Origin: Euleptes europaea
Lineage: Eukaryota; Chordata; Lepidosauria; Squamata; Sphaerodactylidae
Length of the DNA: 64,000 nucleotides
Reading direction: 5' to 3'
Assembly (NCBI RefSeq): GCF_029931775.1
Contig: NC_079312.1
Location: 14,391,821 to 14,455,820 of the forward strand
Part shown: positions 1 to 10,560 of the stretch, in pieces
Numbering within the stretch: position 1 is the first letter of the stretch
How the letters are laid out: each line of letters opens with the position of its first letter
Notes under the pieces: generated by a model
What the model saw: the letters and a program-made list of their open reading frames with translations, nothing else
What the model was told of the DNA's origin: nothing
The model's database searches: none
Translations under genes and position numbers: made by a program

Positions 1-24
1 AAATACATGGAGATTTTGGGGGTT

Positions 25-940
25 CAACTCCCAGCATCTGCAGTTAAAGCAACTAGGCAAGTAGGTGACTGTCGTGAGAATTTTTAAACATATTAGCTTA
101 TATTAAATGAGTTTGGGTTAACAAAATAATAACCACATGCATACCTTAATATTATAATCTATAGTCACACAAGACCTGACTTTTAGCTGACATCAGCTCC
201 AATTAGGCTCTTGACCCTAAAGGGCACAGGAGCTAGTCACCCAAAGCACATTGCGTGCTCCAAATCAAGGCCGTTCAAGCAGGCGGCAAATTGTCTGCCC
301 ACTCTAGGAGGAGATTGTTTTGGGAACATTGATGGATGGACAAGACAATCAGATATCAAAACTGACATTGAAAGAATTATTATGGAACAAGATATTTCTA
401 AACAATTTAGTCATGATTTGCAGAAAACTCATTTCCTAAGAATGTGTCAGGGAGGGGTCATTTGGGACCCCCTCTCCTCTCTATAAAGGAACAACCCAAA
501 ACCCCAGTTCTTCGTCCTTCCACTGAGAGACTACAGACCCTTTGAATGGTTGCCATTCAATGGTCTCTCTCTCTCTGGAAGTGACCCAGGGGCCTCTGTA
601 TCTGTGTCTGTCAATATGTACGTTTGTTAAGTACTGTCATATATGTTAAATATTGCTTTCTCCTTTGTTTCATATTCTTTTTGTAAGTTCAATAAAACTG
701 TTTGGTACTGCTCATATGGCTTGAATGTTGTTTAAGGATGACTGTGTAAGAATGCTTCTTTGTATGAAAGGTTCTTTTCCAGCCAGATCTATCTGGGTTG
801 CTTTTTGGTAAGTGAAGCAGGCAGAGAGGGCCATGCACAACGAACTAGAAGGTGGGGGGCACAACAGATTCCCACCACAGTGACATGAAAGACCTCTACC
901 TGAGACCCTGGAGAGCCGCTGTTGGTCTGAGTAGACATAG
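25..940 (+). mobile_element. tRNA-derived SINE fragment split by a solo LTR (unit A)
   Basis: Bases ~25-69 and 880-940 form one continuous SINE sequence: the 'cagttaaagcaactaggcaag' side, then 'gaaagacctctacctgagac'. The LTR at 70-879 interrupts it, and the SINE base run gtgac is repeated on both sides. The family is a common squamate SINE as I remember it; no library search was possible. Confidence 0.7.
70..879 (+). mobile_element. Solo LTR of an endogenous retrovirus-like element (unit A)
   Basis: An 810-bp segment starts TGTCGTGAG and ends CCCACCACA. It is flanked by the direct repeat gtgac (65-69 and 880-884) and sits within a SINE. A TATA-like box (ctataaag, ~481) and an AATAAA signal (~690) are spaced as in an LTR. 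No internal retroviral genes adjoin it, so it is a fossil solo LTR. It was present before the A/B duplication because unit B carries the same copy. A 91-residue open frame inside it is not considered a gene. Confidence 0.8.
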
Positions 941-1338
941 GTGTAAACTATGGGGGGGGGGCTGAGGGGCTTGAGACCCCCTGAACTTGGCCGGGTGGGC
1001 TGAGCCCCCCCCCGGCAACCAGTGCCCACAGTTACAGAGGCAGCTGAAGCACAGTCCTGTCCTACCTTCCTGTTGTATCGTATTACAATTTCCATGATTC
1101 TTTGCGGCGCTCTTCCTGTTTGCTAGTATGTATTTGTGTGTTTATTAAGAATTATTAAGATCAGCAAACATATCTACATGCCTCCAGGTATCAACCCAAC
1201 CATATCAAACAGTCCATTGTCTATACAGCCAAGCCCTACACTATAGTCTTATCTGCTCCAACCCCTCAGACAGAGATACTCAGTTGAAGGCGCTATAGCG
1301 AGCATATTTGCAACTACAATATCCTGGTTAAAAAAAAA
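884..1338. other. Non-coding spacer with G runs (unit A)
   Basis: After the SINE remnant there is a G-rich/C-rich stretch (about 951-1,013) whose homopolymer lengths differ between units A and B. No gene is recognised. The same sequence in unit B is 24,547-24,991. Confidence 0.5.
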
Positions 1339-2460
1339 AGATGATTGGAAAGGCCAGAAGGATACCCAGGCACAGCTTGGTACAAGACAAACCCAAAGAA
1401 AATGAAAAGAGAACATCTTTTCAACCTGTTCATCATTGACCTGGAGTTGGGGGCGAACAGTGAGGTGGCCAAGTTTGCAGATGACACCAAATTATTTAGG
1501 GTGGTTAAAACAAAATTGGACTGTGAAGAGCTCCAAAAGAATCTCTTCAAACGGGAGGAATGGGCATTAAAATGGCAAATGAGATTCAATGTGAGCAAGT
1601 GTAAAGTGATGCATATTGGGGCAAAATATCCCAACTTCACATATACAGTGATGGGATCTAAGCTGGTAGTGACTGACCAAGGAAGGGATCTTGGGGCAGT
1701 AGTGGATTGCTTGATGAAGATGTCAACCCAGTGTGCAGCTGCTGTGAAAAAGGCAAATTCCATGCTGGCCATAATTAGAGGAATAGAGAATAAAACTGCT
1801 GCTATCAGTCTGCCCTTGTACAAATCTATGATGAGACCACACTTGGAATACTATGTACAGTTCTGGTCACCACACCTAAAGAAGAATATTGCAGAGCTTG
1901 AGAAGGTGTAGAAAAGAACAACCAAAATGCTCAGGGGGCTAGAGAAACTGCCCTATGAGGAGAGGTTAAAACATTTAAGGCTGTTTAGCTTGGAAAGAAG
2001 GCGGTTAAGGGGAGACATGATAGAGGTCTATAAAATTATGCATGGTTTGGAGAGAGTGGACAGGAAGAAGCTTTCCTCCCTCTCATAATACTAGAATGTA
2101 CGGTCAATTACTGAAGTAGGAGGGTGAGAGATTCTAAACAGATACAAGGAAGTATTTTTTTTTTCACACAACGCATAGTTGTGGAATTCCCTGCCCCAGT
2201 ATGTGGTGATGGCAGTCAACTTGGAAGGCATTAAGAGGGAAGTGGACGTGGTCATGGAGGAGAGGGTTATTCATGGCTACTAGTCAAAGTGGATACTAGT
2301 CATGTTGCATACCTATTCTCTCCAGGATCAAAGGAGCATGCCTATTATCTTAGGTGCTGTGGAACACAGGCAGGATAATGCTGCTGCAGTTGTCTTGTTT
2401 GCGGGCTTCCTTGATGGACCTTGGTCTGATCCAGCATGGCCTTTCTTATGTTCTTACCTC
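1339..2460 (+). mobile_element. CR1 LINE, 5'-truncated (unit A)
   Basis: The frame at 1,345-1,911 encodes the C-terminal half of a CR1 reverse transcriptase. It has the KFADDTKLF catalytic block, a WQMRFNVSKCKVMHIG stretch and the MRPHLEYYVQFWSPHLKKNI motif. A stop follows at 1,909, and the frame then continues recognisably ([21 protein letters not shown]). The 3' UTR ends around 'ttcttatgttctta', the usual CR1 tail. There is no endonuclease domain and no 5' end, so the copy is dead. Unit B copy: 24,992-26,113. Confidence 0.9.
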
Positions 2461-2569
2461 CGGTAGTCACATACAGCTCTCAACTGAAACCTGTCCAACG
2501 TATTATTAACAACCTACAAAGCTGGATTGTGACACTTCCCTCTTTAATGTAAAGCAAAAGCCAGGCTTC

Positions 2570-2820
2570 TACCCCCTTAACTGCCTTCTTTCCAAGCTAA
2601 ACAGACCTAAGCGTTTTAACCACTCTCCATAGGGCAGTTGCTCCAGTCCCCTGATCATTTTAGTTGCACTTTTCTGCACCTTCTCAAGCTCTGCAATATC
2701 CTTTTTAGGTGTGGTGACCAGAACTGTACACCGGTATTCCAAGTGTGGTCTCACCATAGATTTCTTCAAGCAGCAGTTTTATTCTTTAGTCCTCTTCTAA
2801 TTATGGCCAGCGTGGAATCT
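2570..2820 (-). mobile_element. CR1 LINE fragment, reverse orientation (unit A)
   Basis: Reading the minus strand gives MVRPHLEYRCTVL, then KKDIAELEKVQKSATKMIRGLEQLPY and LGLFSLERRQLRG. This is the same CR1 RT C-terminal region as the element to its left, but inverted and diverged, so it is a separate insertion. Unit B copy: 26,223-26,473. Confidence 0.85.
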
Positions 2821-3384
2821 TCTGAGGAGTGAGGAGGTCCTGGGACAAAAGCTGATGGATATGCAAAAAGCTTGCTGAGATTTGCTTCGTATATTACAGT
2901 TACTGCTGCTTTTGTTTTGTAAAAACGTTAAACAGCACTTCAAAAAAGTAATCTACAATTCCATCAAGCAGAGCTTCTTCTTGCTTCTGCACTAATCATA
3001 CCAATACATGCCAACTATTGGGGTGGGGAAGTGAAGGGAAATTGGGAAGGATAGGTGGGATATGGCAGGAGGATGCTTGTGGGAGCAGCAGAAGGGGTAC
3101 TAGGGGATTACGAGAATATTTGATTTTACTGTAATTTTAAAAATGTAAATAGTTTGCATTGTCATTTAAATGTTAAAGTTGTATTTCAGCTGTCTGAAGA
3201 TCATTTGTTGAAGCCACCCTAAATATCTGGGGAGCCCTCTCTAAACCCCCATAGACCTGCCTCCATACATAGTGCCCATGGAGGCCCCTCCCTATGCTAT
3301 CATAGCAATTCCTCTGGCCCAGCCACAGCCCCCCCAGGAAAGTCTACGCCCCTGTACCCCGTCCTCTTCCAGGCACCAACCAAA
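2821..3384. other. Unassigned non-coding DNA (unit A)
   Basis: No open frame with recognisable content and no clear repeat. The equivalent stretch in unit B (26,474-27,036) is nearly identical. Confidence 0.4.
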
Positions 3385-3455
3385 CACATGAAGCTGCCTT
3401 ATACTGAATCAGACGCTTGGGTCCATCAAAGTCAGTATTGTCTACTAGACTGACA
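3385..3455 (-). mobile_element. SINE 3' fragment (unit A)
   Basis: The stretch starting 'acatgaagctgccttatac' and running to the 'cagtattgtctac' segment matches the complement of the 3' half of the SINE seen at 880-940. Unit B copy: 27,037-27,108. Confidence 0.6.
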
Positions 3456-3821
3456 TTCTAACTGCTGGTTCCAGAGGAATTGAGATTTCCTCCCCAAAGG
3501 GAAAAGGAAATCACTGCTCTGGAGAGTCGGTGTTGTGGTGGGGAAAAGCCTGGGTGCCAGACTTTCCTTCCAAGTGGGCTAGTTTTTTGCTCAGTTTGGA
3601 ATCCGGAAGGCTCCTTTCTCAGGCAGCAAATCTTCCGTTCTCTCCCCTCCTGACTGGTAAGGAAGATCAGCTGCCCCAGAGAAATCAAGGAATCTGGCTG
3701 GTGACTGGTCTGGAAAAGAGCTCCTTCTCTTTGGGACTCCCTGTCTCCAAAGCATTGGCCCCTCCCAAATCAAAGTCTCTGTACTTTACAGTAAAAAATA
3801 ACATTAAACAGTAAAAAAACA

Positions 3822-3960
3822 GCTAGAATGTGATTCACATAGAATGTGATCCATAGAATGGATTCACATTCTAGCTGTATCTGAAGAAGTGAGCTGTGGC
3901 TCACAAAGCTCATACCCTGCCAGAAAATATTTTGTTAGTCTTTAAGGTGCTACTGACTCT
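3822..3960 (+). mobile_element. Penelope-like 3'-end remnant with palindrome (unit A)
   Basis: A short palindrome with arms CAGCTAGAATGTGA (3,822-3,880) is followed by CTGAAGA, a perfect 6-bp hairpin (gtgagc/gctcac) and AAAG, then a 'gttagtctttaaggtgctac' tail. This resembles degraded 3' ends of Penelope-like elements that carry a hammerhead core. Unit B copy: 27,475-27,613. Family assignment is by recall. Confidence 0.5.
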
Positions 3961-4134
3961 TGCTCTTTTCTAAAGGCATCCAGGTGATTTTAAGGTACTG
4001 GGAGAGGATCCATAAAATACTCTGGGTCTGTGACATTTCAAAACTGGCAACTGGAATCATGAATCCTGAACTCTCCCTCAAAGCTAAAATGACTGACCTG
4101 AGGCCATCTGCTTTGGTCACAGTATGAGAAGACA

Positions 4135-4420
4135 AGGATTACTAATAAAGACAATCCTGCTAGGAAAAGTTGAAGGCAGCAAGAAAAAAAGAAGACCCAA
4201 CATAAGGTGGGCTGATTCCATAAAGGAAGGCCCTCCGCTTGCATGACCCGAGCAAAGCTGTTAACAATGTTTTGGAGGTCTTGGATTTTTATAAAGGAAG
4301 CCACAACCCTCAGTTTGCAAGACCTGAGCTGGGACGTTAAACATAGGATATTTTAGAGGACTTTCATTCATAAGATCACCATAAGTTGGAAGGTATTTGC
4401 CAGCATTTACACACATACAC
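4135..4420 (+). mobile_element. RTE/BovB-like LINE 3' coding remnant (unit A)
   Basis: Broken plus-strand frames give KKRRPNIRWADSIKEG and related stretches. These resemble the C-terminal R-W-x-D-x-I...LQDLSKAV tail of RTE-clade LINE proteins. The 'gcaagaccyga' block occurs twice, about 80 bp apart. Paralogous copies lie at 27,788-28,073 (unit B) and 44,165-44,425 (unit C), so the insertion predates the split of the units. Confidence 0.5.
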
Positions 4421-4769
4421 CAAAAAATCTGTTCATTAACCAATAGCTGGCAAGTATCTTTATCCCAGGTGTCTGTGGCTTTTCCTGGTTAAGATTTGGG
4501 CATCTGTTCCTGAGTGCTGTTCCAGTCTACATGGGCAGCCCTGTGTCACTCCTATAGCAGTTATACGGCCACACAATTACCAAAATATGCGCAATAATAT
4601 CAGAGACCACCTGCAGGGAGGCTGGAGTGTTATTCAGGCTCAGCTATAAACTCGGGCTGGGAGAGGGAGACGCTGGGGTTTTGAGAACGAGAGGGATACT
4701 TGCAGTGATGAGGGTGAGTTTCTACTGTTTTAGTTGCTTTCTTTGAAATTATTCTCAACAAGGTTTTCA
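4421..4769. other. Unit-specific single-copy-like DNA, conserved between units
   Basis: No gene. From about 4,450 to 4,660 the sequence is clearly paralogous to 44,430-44,625 in unit C (for example 'gttaagatttgggcatc' and 'ataatatcagagaccacctg'). It is therefore part of the ancestral gene-cluster unit rather than a dispersed repeat. Unit B copy: 28,074-28,422. Confidence 0.55.
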
Positions 4770-4960
4770 ATGTATGCTTTTGGGACCAGTGTTGGACTTG
4801 GATCTGGGAGAACTAGGTTCGATCACTCCCTGTGCAATGGAAGCTTGCTGGGTGGCGTAACCCAGCCTAACCCACCTCACAGGGTTGTTGTCAGGATAAA
4901 ACTGTAGTAAGGAGAATGAAGTAAGCCACTTGGATCCCCATTTTATCCATGGCAAGCATT
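4770..4960 (+). mobile_element. tRNA-derived SINE (unit A)
   Basis: The box-B-like 'aggttcgatcact' is followed by 'cccacctcacagggttgttg' and 'gtaagccacttgg'. This is the head, core and LINE-like tail arrangement of a MIR-like reptile SINE. Unit B copy: 28,423-28,613. Confidence 0.6.
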
Positions 4961-4974
4961 ATTCATCAGAAAAT

Positions 4975-5300
4975 GAAGGGAGGAGTCTCAAAATTGGCCA
5001 GCTGGGTCAGGATGATCATGGGAGATTCTGTGCCAAAAATTAAGGGAATTGGAACAACCTGGACCTCACAATCTCCTGAACCCCCCAACCTCACCCCCTG
5101 CTCTTTTGATTGGAAGGTGTGGTTGCCTTTGGCAGGCGTAACTCCACAGAAAACTAAGCGAGAGGTTTCAAAATTGGCCACCAACTTCAGGATGATGTTG
5201 AGACTGGTAGTGTCCAAAAGGAAAGGAATTGTACCATCCTGGCAGAGACACCCCTCTGGTGTTTGCAATAGAACCAAAGGTTCACTCTGAGAAGCCAAGT
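4975..5300. repeat. Imperfect two-copy tandem repeat, ~182-bp period (unit A)
   Basis: The block containing 'tcaaaattggcca', 'tcaggatgat' and 'aagggaattg' near 4,990-5,060 recurs near 5,165-5,240 with many changes. Overlapping open frames here on both strands are by-products of the low stop density. Unit B copy: 28,628-28,953. Confidence 0.6.
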
Positions 5301-5354
5301 TGTAGGCAACATGAACACAGATGGTGGGAAATATCTCCTCTCTTATACATTTTT

Positions 5355-5440
5355 AAATGATGTTACCTGCCCTAAGCCTGGCTTTGGCCGGGGAGAATGA
5401 GCTACAAATCACAAAAAAATAAAAATAAATAAAACAGAGG
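5355..5440 (+). mobile_element. L2-type LINE 3' end (unit A)
   Basis: The stretch 'ttacctgccctaagcctgg' runs into an A-rich tail with aaataa units. It is the same 3' end as the longer L2 copy at 10,857-11,523. Unit B copy: 29,008-29,092. Confidence 0.65.
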
Positions 5441-6065
5441 CTTAACAATATCCCTGACCTATCAGAGCTATGTGGTGTGATGGTAAAAGTGTGTGACTAG
5501 GATCTAAGAGACTCTTGGTACAACCAATATATAAATCAACTTAAAATGTCTGGGAACCTAAAACACCCATTCGAGCACAGGACTCTACCTGCCGCGTCTC
5601 TGCATGTCAGCCCACCGGCCTTGCTTAGGATAGATTCCATTAAAGATACAATATTTCAGATCAGGTTGGAGTGAACCACCCTTGATTCACAAAAAGCCAC
5701 AAGAGGCAGCTGCCTGTTATATCTCTGCATGCCTCCCTGCTCTATGTGTGACCCCTTCCAGGCAGATGGCATTCTCAGTCTTCTGACGAAGAAACACAGG
5801 GAGCGGGGAATGATTTTTACTCTTTTATATTATAAAATAAAGTTTCATAGAGCATAAGAGTTCAAGTGAACATCCAATATGAATTTAATATGAGACAGGC
5901 TCTATAATAAAGAAGACACACCATTTGAAAAAACTTTCTACAGTTTCTTGTCTAATAACCACAATGTCTTCCCAGTTACAGCTGCAGTTTGGAGTGATTT
6001 GCAGGGAGTGATTTCTCAGGTGTGCACCGAAAAATGGGCTCCTTGTTTGAATATTTATTTAAAAT
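5441..6065. other. Unassigned non-coding DNA (unit A)
   Basis: No gene recognised. A tRNA-like segment (~5,470-5,520) could be a decayed SINE head. An AT-rich stretch follows at 5,815-5,900. Unit B copy: 29,093-29,717. Confidence 0.35.
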
Positions 6066-6440
6066 AGGGGCCCTCAACATAGTGCCAGTGGGTGCCATGG
6101 AACCCACCGACCCATTTACTGGCACCCCTCAAGCGTTTTTAGGAAGTGGGTGGGGCCAGGTAGCGCTTTTGCCCAGAAAGGCTTCTGATTTACTATTGGA
6201 GATTTGAAGAGCTGAGCAGATTTCATCAAATGTTGCTTTGGCAGCAGCTGCCATCACAGCACAAGGATCTGCACTGTGTTACTGAAGTGAAGCCATGGCA
6301 ATAATTTTGTGGTGGCTCCTCTCCCTGCAGCAGCCATTTTGTTGCTGCACCCATCATGTTTGTCAGAATACCAATTGTGCCCATAGGGCTGTCTTTCCAC
6401 CCACATAGGGTTTCCAAGAAAGCAAACATCAAAACATTCA
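6066..6440 (+). mobile_element. hAT-like non-autonomous DNA element (unit A)
   Basis: The left end 'ggggccctcaacatagtgcc' and the body resemble the shorter element at 14,649-14,780, whose ends are inverted repeats of the GGGTCC-CAAC type. The right terminus here is not clear. Unit B copy: 29,718-30,092. Confidence 0.5.
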
Positions 6441-6790
6441 AACAATTCATTATTAAAACAATACATTAAGAACAGCATTGAATATCTATCAGTGATATCA
6501 TTAATGTCACTTCTTATTTAAGCATGAAAGACAGCTAGAAAAATCTCTCCCATTTCATGCTGTAATTCACTGATTGGGAATCAAAAAAGCATCTGTGTAA
6601 TAACTATGCAAGAGCCTTCCTAAGTACAGTACTCTAGATATAGGAGCAAAGCCTTGCTTCAGTCTCAGCATTGAGACGGCTTCTCTGCTGTGTGAACACC
6701 TCAATGAGATGTTTTCCCCCTGGTGTAAATCCTTTGATGTCTAGTGAGACTGATACTATGAGAAAAGCTCTTCCCACACTCCAAGCATGT
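6441..6790 (-). other. 3' region of ZNF gene A with a relic final finger
   Basis: On the minus strand, directly after the stop codon of gene A, the frame continues as [26 protein letters not shown]. This is a 22nd finger whose last histidine is Tyr. The following sequence is paralogous to the 3' flank of unit C (~54,755-54,900), so it belongs to the gene. No convincing polyadenylation signal was fixed. Confidence 0.6.
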
Positions 6791-8859
6791 TTATGGCTTC
6801 ACCCCAGTGTGAATGCGTTGATGTGAAGTAAGGTGGCTCTTGCAACTGAAGTTCTTCCCACACTCCAAGCATTTATATGGCTTCTCCCCTGTGTGAATTC
6901 TCTGGTGTAAAGTAAGGCTGTACTTCTGACTGAAGTTCTTCCCACACTCCAAGCATTTATATGGCTTCTCCCCTGTGTGAATTTTCTGGTGCAAAGTAAG
7001 GCTGTCCTTCCGACTGAAGTTCTTCCCACACTCCAAGCATTTATATGGCTTCTCCCCTGTGTGAATTTTCTGGTGTGAAGTAAGGTGGGACTTCCGACTG
7101 AAGTTCGTCCCACACTCCAAGCATTTATATGGCTTCTCCCCGGTGTGAATTTTCTGGTGTAAAGTAAAGCTTTTCTTCCAGGAGAAGTTCTTCCCACACT
7201 CCAAGCATGTATATGGCTTCTCCCCGGTGTGAATTTTCTGGTGTAAAGTAAGGTTTTTCTTCCAGGAGAAGTTCTTCCCACACTCCAAGCAGGTATATGG
7301 CTTCACCCCAGTGTGAATGTGTTGGTGTGAAGTAAGGTGGCTCTTGCAACTGAAGCTCTTCCCACACTCCAAGCATGTATATGGCTTCTCCCCAGTGTGA
7401 AAGCGTTGATGTAAAGAAAGTTGGTATCTCAGTCTGAAGCTCTTCTCACATTCTGAACACTGATACGGTTTCTCATTTCTGTGAAGCAGGAGATGTGATG
7501 ACAGGGATATGCTCTGGCTGAAGCTTTTCCCACACTCTATGCATTTATATGGCTTCTCCCCTGTGTGAATCCTTACATGTTTATTGAGATTGCTCTTACA
7601 AATGAAGCTCTTCCCACATTCCAAGCATTCATATGGCTTCTCCCCAGTATGAACACGTTGATGTATAGTAAGGTTGTCTTTTTGACTGAAGCTTTTCCCA
7701 CATTGCCAGCATTTATATGGCTTCTCCCCTGTGTGAACTCTCTGATGTAAAGTAAGGCACTTTTTAGTTGAGAAGCTCTTCTCACACTCCAAGCATTTAG
7801 GTGGCTTCTCCCCTGTGTGAATTTTCTGGTGTAAAGTAAGGCTGTCCTTTCGACTGAAGTTCTTCCCACACTCCATGCATTTATATGGCTTCGCCCCTGT
7901 GTGAATTTTCTGGTGCAAAGTAAGGTGGTGCTTCAGGCAGAAGCTCTTCCCGCATTCCAGGCATGTATATGGCTCCTCTCTTGTGTGTATCCTTTGATGT
8001 TTAGTGAGGTCGCCGCCACGAAAGAAGCTCTTCCCACACTCCAAGCATTTATATGGCTTCTCCCCTGTGTGAATTTTCTGGTGTAAAGAAAGGTTGGCCT
8101 TCTGACTGAAGTTCTTCCCACATTCCAAGCATTTATATGGCTTCTCCCCTGTGTGAATTTTCTGGTGCAAAGTAAGGCTACCATTCTGACCGAAGTTTTT
8201 TCCACACTCCAAGCATTTATATGGCTTCTCCCCTGTGTGAATTTTCTGGTGTAAAGTAAGGCGGGACTTCCGACTGAAGTTCTTCCCACACTCCAAGCAT
8301 TTATATGGCTTCTCCCCTGTGTGAGTTTTCTGATGTAAAGTAAGGCTACCATTCTGACGGAAGTTCTTCCCACACTCCAAGCATTTATATGGCTTCTCCC
8401 CTGTGTGAATTTTCTGGTGTAAAGTAAGCCTGCTCTTCCAATTGAAGCTCTTCCCACACTCCAAGCATTTATGTGGCTTTTTGCCTGTGTGAACCCTTTG
8501 ATCATCAGTTAGGCGGCTATTCTGAAAGAAGCTCTTTCCACACTCCAAGCAGCCACATGTTTTGTTCCCTGTATGGATCTTCTGTTCCATCTTAATGCTG
8601 GAGATGCAGCTGATCCTTTTCCCTTTCGTGGGACACTTATTCCTTCCCTTTTCTCTTTGTATTTTGCTTTGGGCTGGTATGTCATAGATGTTCCTGCCCT
8701 GACAGTCAACCAACTCCTTCCTCCGCTTCTGTTTTCCTTCCCATTTTCTTCTCAGTTGCCTCCGAGGTCCGTCTCCATCCCAAGGTTCCACCACCTCCAG
8801 ATCCTCGTCTCTTTCTGAAGACACCCTTCCTAGTTGCCCCTGTCTTTCAGTATCTGCTG
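6791..8859 (-). CDS. KRAB zinc-finger protein, last exon, 21 C2H2 fingers (gene A)
   Basis: Long terminal exon of a KRAB-ZNF gene, a family of nuclear DNA-binding repressors that often target transposons. The minus strand shows a pyrimidine-rich acceptor (ctcttttccag) ending at about 8,860, followed by two more CAGs, so the exact acceptor is ambiguous. A basic linker of about 100 residues follows ([17 protein letters not shown]). Then come 21 C2H2 fingers of the form C-x2-C-x12-H-x3-H joined by TGEKPY linkers. Finger 1 is degenerate (first His is Asp, LTDDQRVH). Linkers vary at TREEPY, TGAKPY, RNEKPY and TGVKPY. The KRAB exon lies 6.2 kb upstream at 15,015-15,143. A stop directly after the last TGVKP linker removes a further finger still readable downstream. 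It is the only finger exon of the three that is open from acceptor to stop. Orthology to a named ZNF cannot be judged. Confidence 0.93.
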
Positions 8860-9143
8860 CTGGAAAAGAGAGCAAAATCAAATAAGAGCCTCAGGAAACA
8901 AAGACCAATTAACATGAGCTATCATTACCAAGTGGTATTTTTCCCGATGGGAACTGGAGGCCGGGAAAAGTAAATACAGCAAGAGCAAAAGACAGGGAGA
9001 GGAAGTGGGGGACAGAAGGGACCAGAAGGGTAGACAAAAGAGGAACTGCTTCTCTGTATTGGAGTGGCCACTGGGCTCTTGCTGAAAGGACTCCATGGCA
9101 GCTCAATCCTTGTGCCTTCGTGCTCCTAGTTTAAGGAGATTCT

Positions 9144-10560
9144 TTTTTTTTTAATAATAATTTTATTGGTTTTTATAATACAAATTTTCCATGATAGTAA
9201 ACAATAAAAGCAATATGAAATTCAAAATTCTAACTCTATGTTGTTATAATTTCTTGAATTCATAACAAAAAAAAACAAATTAGAGGAAAATTTATGGCTT
9301 CCCCATCACCTCTCTCCGCCTCTTAATAAAATATTCATCCCATCGTAATTGGTCTGATCTTAACTATCATAAATTCATTTAACTTTCATAAAACATCTTC
9401 TATTAATATAAATGATTATAACTCTTAATATTAATTGTGTCTTCTAGATCAGATTAATAAGTATTCTTCAATTTTTCCCAGTTTTAATTCATATTCACAA
9501 TATTTCATCCAATCCTCCCATTCCCCTAAAAATCGAACATTGTCTTTTTCATTTAAAATGGCTGTAAGTTTTGCCATTTCCACCAATTCAAACATTTTCC
9601 CAATCCAGTCTTTTTTCTCAGGAATTTCTGCCCCCTTCCATTTTGCTGCATAAAGCAGTCTCGCAGCTGTTGTAGCATAGATCAAAAAAGTTCTTTGTAT
9701 TAGCAAGTCGTCAGGTATCATACTTAATAGCATCATTTCTGGTGTTTTGGGTATATTTTTTTGTACTATTAGTCTCAGTTCATTGTATATCATATCCCAA
9801 AAATCTTTAGCTTTATCACAAGTCCACCACATATGGTAAAAGGAACCAATTTCCGTATTACATTTCCAACATTTAGGGGATGTTACTTTATATATCTTTG
9901 CCATCTTCTTAGGTGTTAAATGCCATCTATACATCATTTTATAAATGTTTTCTCGAATTGATTGCGCGTTTATTCCTTTCAAATCTTTTGACCAAAGTCT
10001 TTCCCATTTATTAAAAGCAATATCATGTCCGATATTTTGAGCCCAATCAATCATAGTTGGTTTAATTATCTCCTGCTCACAATATAATGTTAAAAGTAGA
10101 TTGTACATTTTAGAGATCAGTTTCAGATTGTTTTCTAGTAACATCTTGTGGAAAGGGGACTTTTCTTTAGAAAATCCATTTTTCATATCTTGTACAAAAA
10201 CTGATTTAATCTGACAATATTGCAACCATTGTAAATCCTCTTTGAGAAATTGAAATTCCTTTAATGAACATTTTTCCCCTCCCAATTAATTAATTCCTGG
10301 TAAATTATAAATTTGTCCAGTCTAAGTGGACGTAGTGTTAGCATTTCTTGCGGTGAAATCCACATCGGAGTTGTTGGTTCCAAAATATGTTTATATTTCA
10401 TCCAGATACGCAGTAGAGAGGACCTGATTATATGATTCCTAAATGATGCTTGTATCTTAATTTTGTCATACCATAAATAGCCATGCCATCCACTAATATT
10501 ATTAAAGCCTTCAAGCTCCAGTAAACGTGTATTTGATAAGGTTATCCAGTCTTTTAGCCG
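9144..10560 (-). mobile_element. 5'-truncated L1 LINE in the intron (unit A)
   Basis: Minus-strand frames encode the L1 ORF2 C-terminal region, with KMMYRWHLTPKKMAKIYKV, the CWKCNTEIGSFYHMWWTC cysteine motif and YATTAARLLYAAKWK. A single frame slip near 10,275 splits it. It aligns with the C-terminus of the intact L1 in unit C. A poly-T run at its left edge is the reverse of a poly-A tail. Flanks carry the target duplication tagtttaaggagattct (9,127-9,143 and 10,561-10,577). Unit C has the uninterrupted site near 56,450. Unit B copy: 32,796-34,211. Confidence 0.93.

Noticed and set aside
211-486. 91-residue frame, identical at 23,874-24,149
   Set aside because: Lies wholly inside the solo LTR, upstream of its TATA box, with no recognisable domain.
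1345-1911. Independent host gene of 188 residues (and its copy at 24,998)
   Set aside because: Clear CR1 reverse-transcriptase motifs and CR1 3' tail; it is a LINE fragment.
6791-8500. Regularly spaced 84-bp repeats resembling a CRISPR or satellite array
   Set aside because: The unit is exactly one C2H2 finger (28 codons) and the reading frame is conserved; it is coding.
6799-8505. Several 80-190-residue frames rich in [15 protein letters not shown] on the same strand as the fingers
   Set aside because: They are the finger exon read in another frame. The regular 84-bp finger period makes them long and repetitive.
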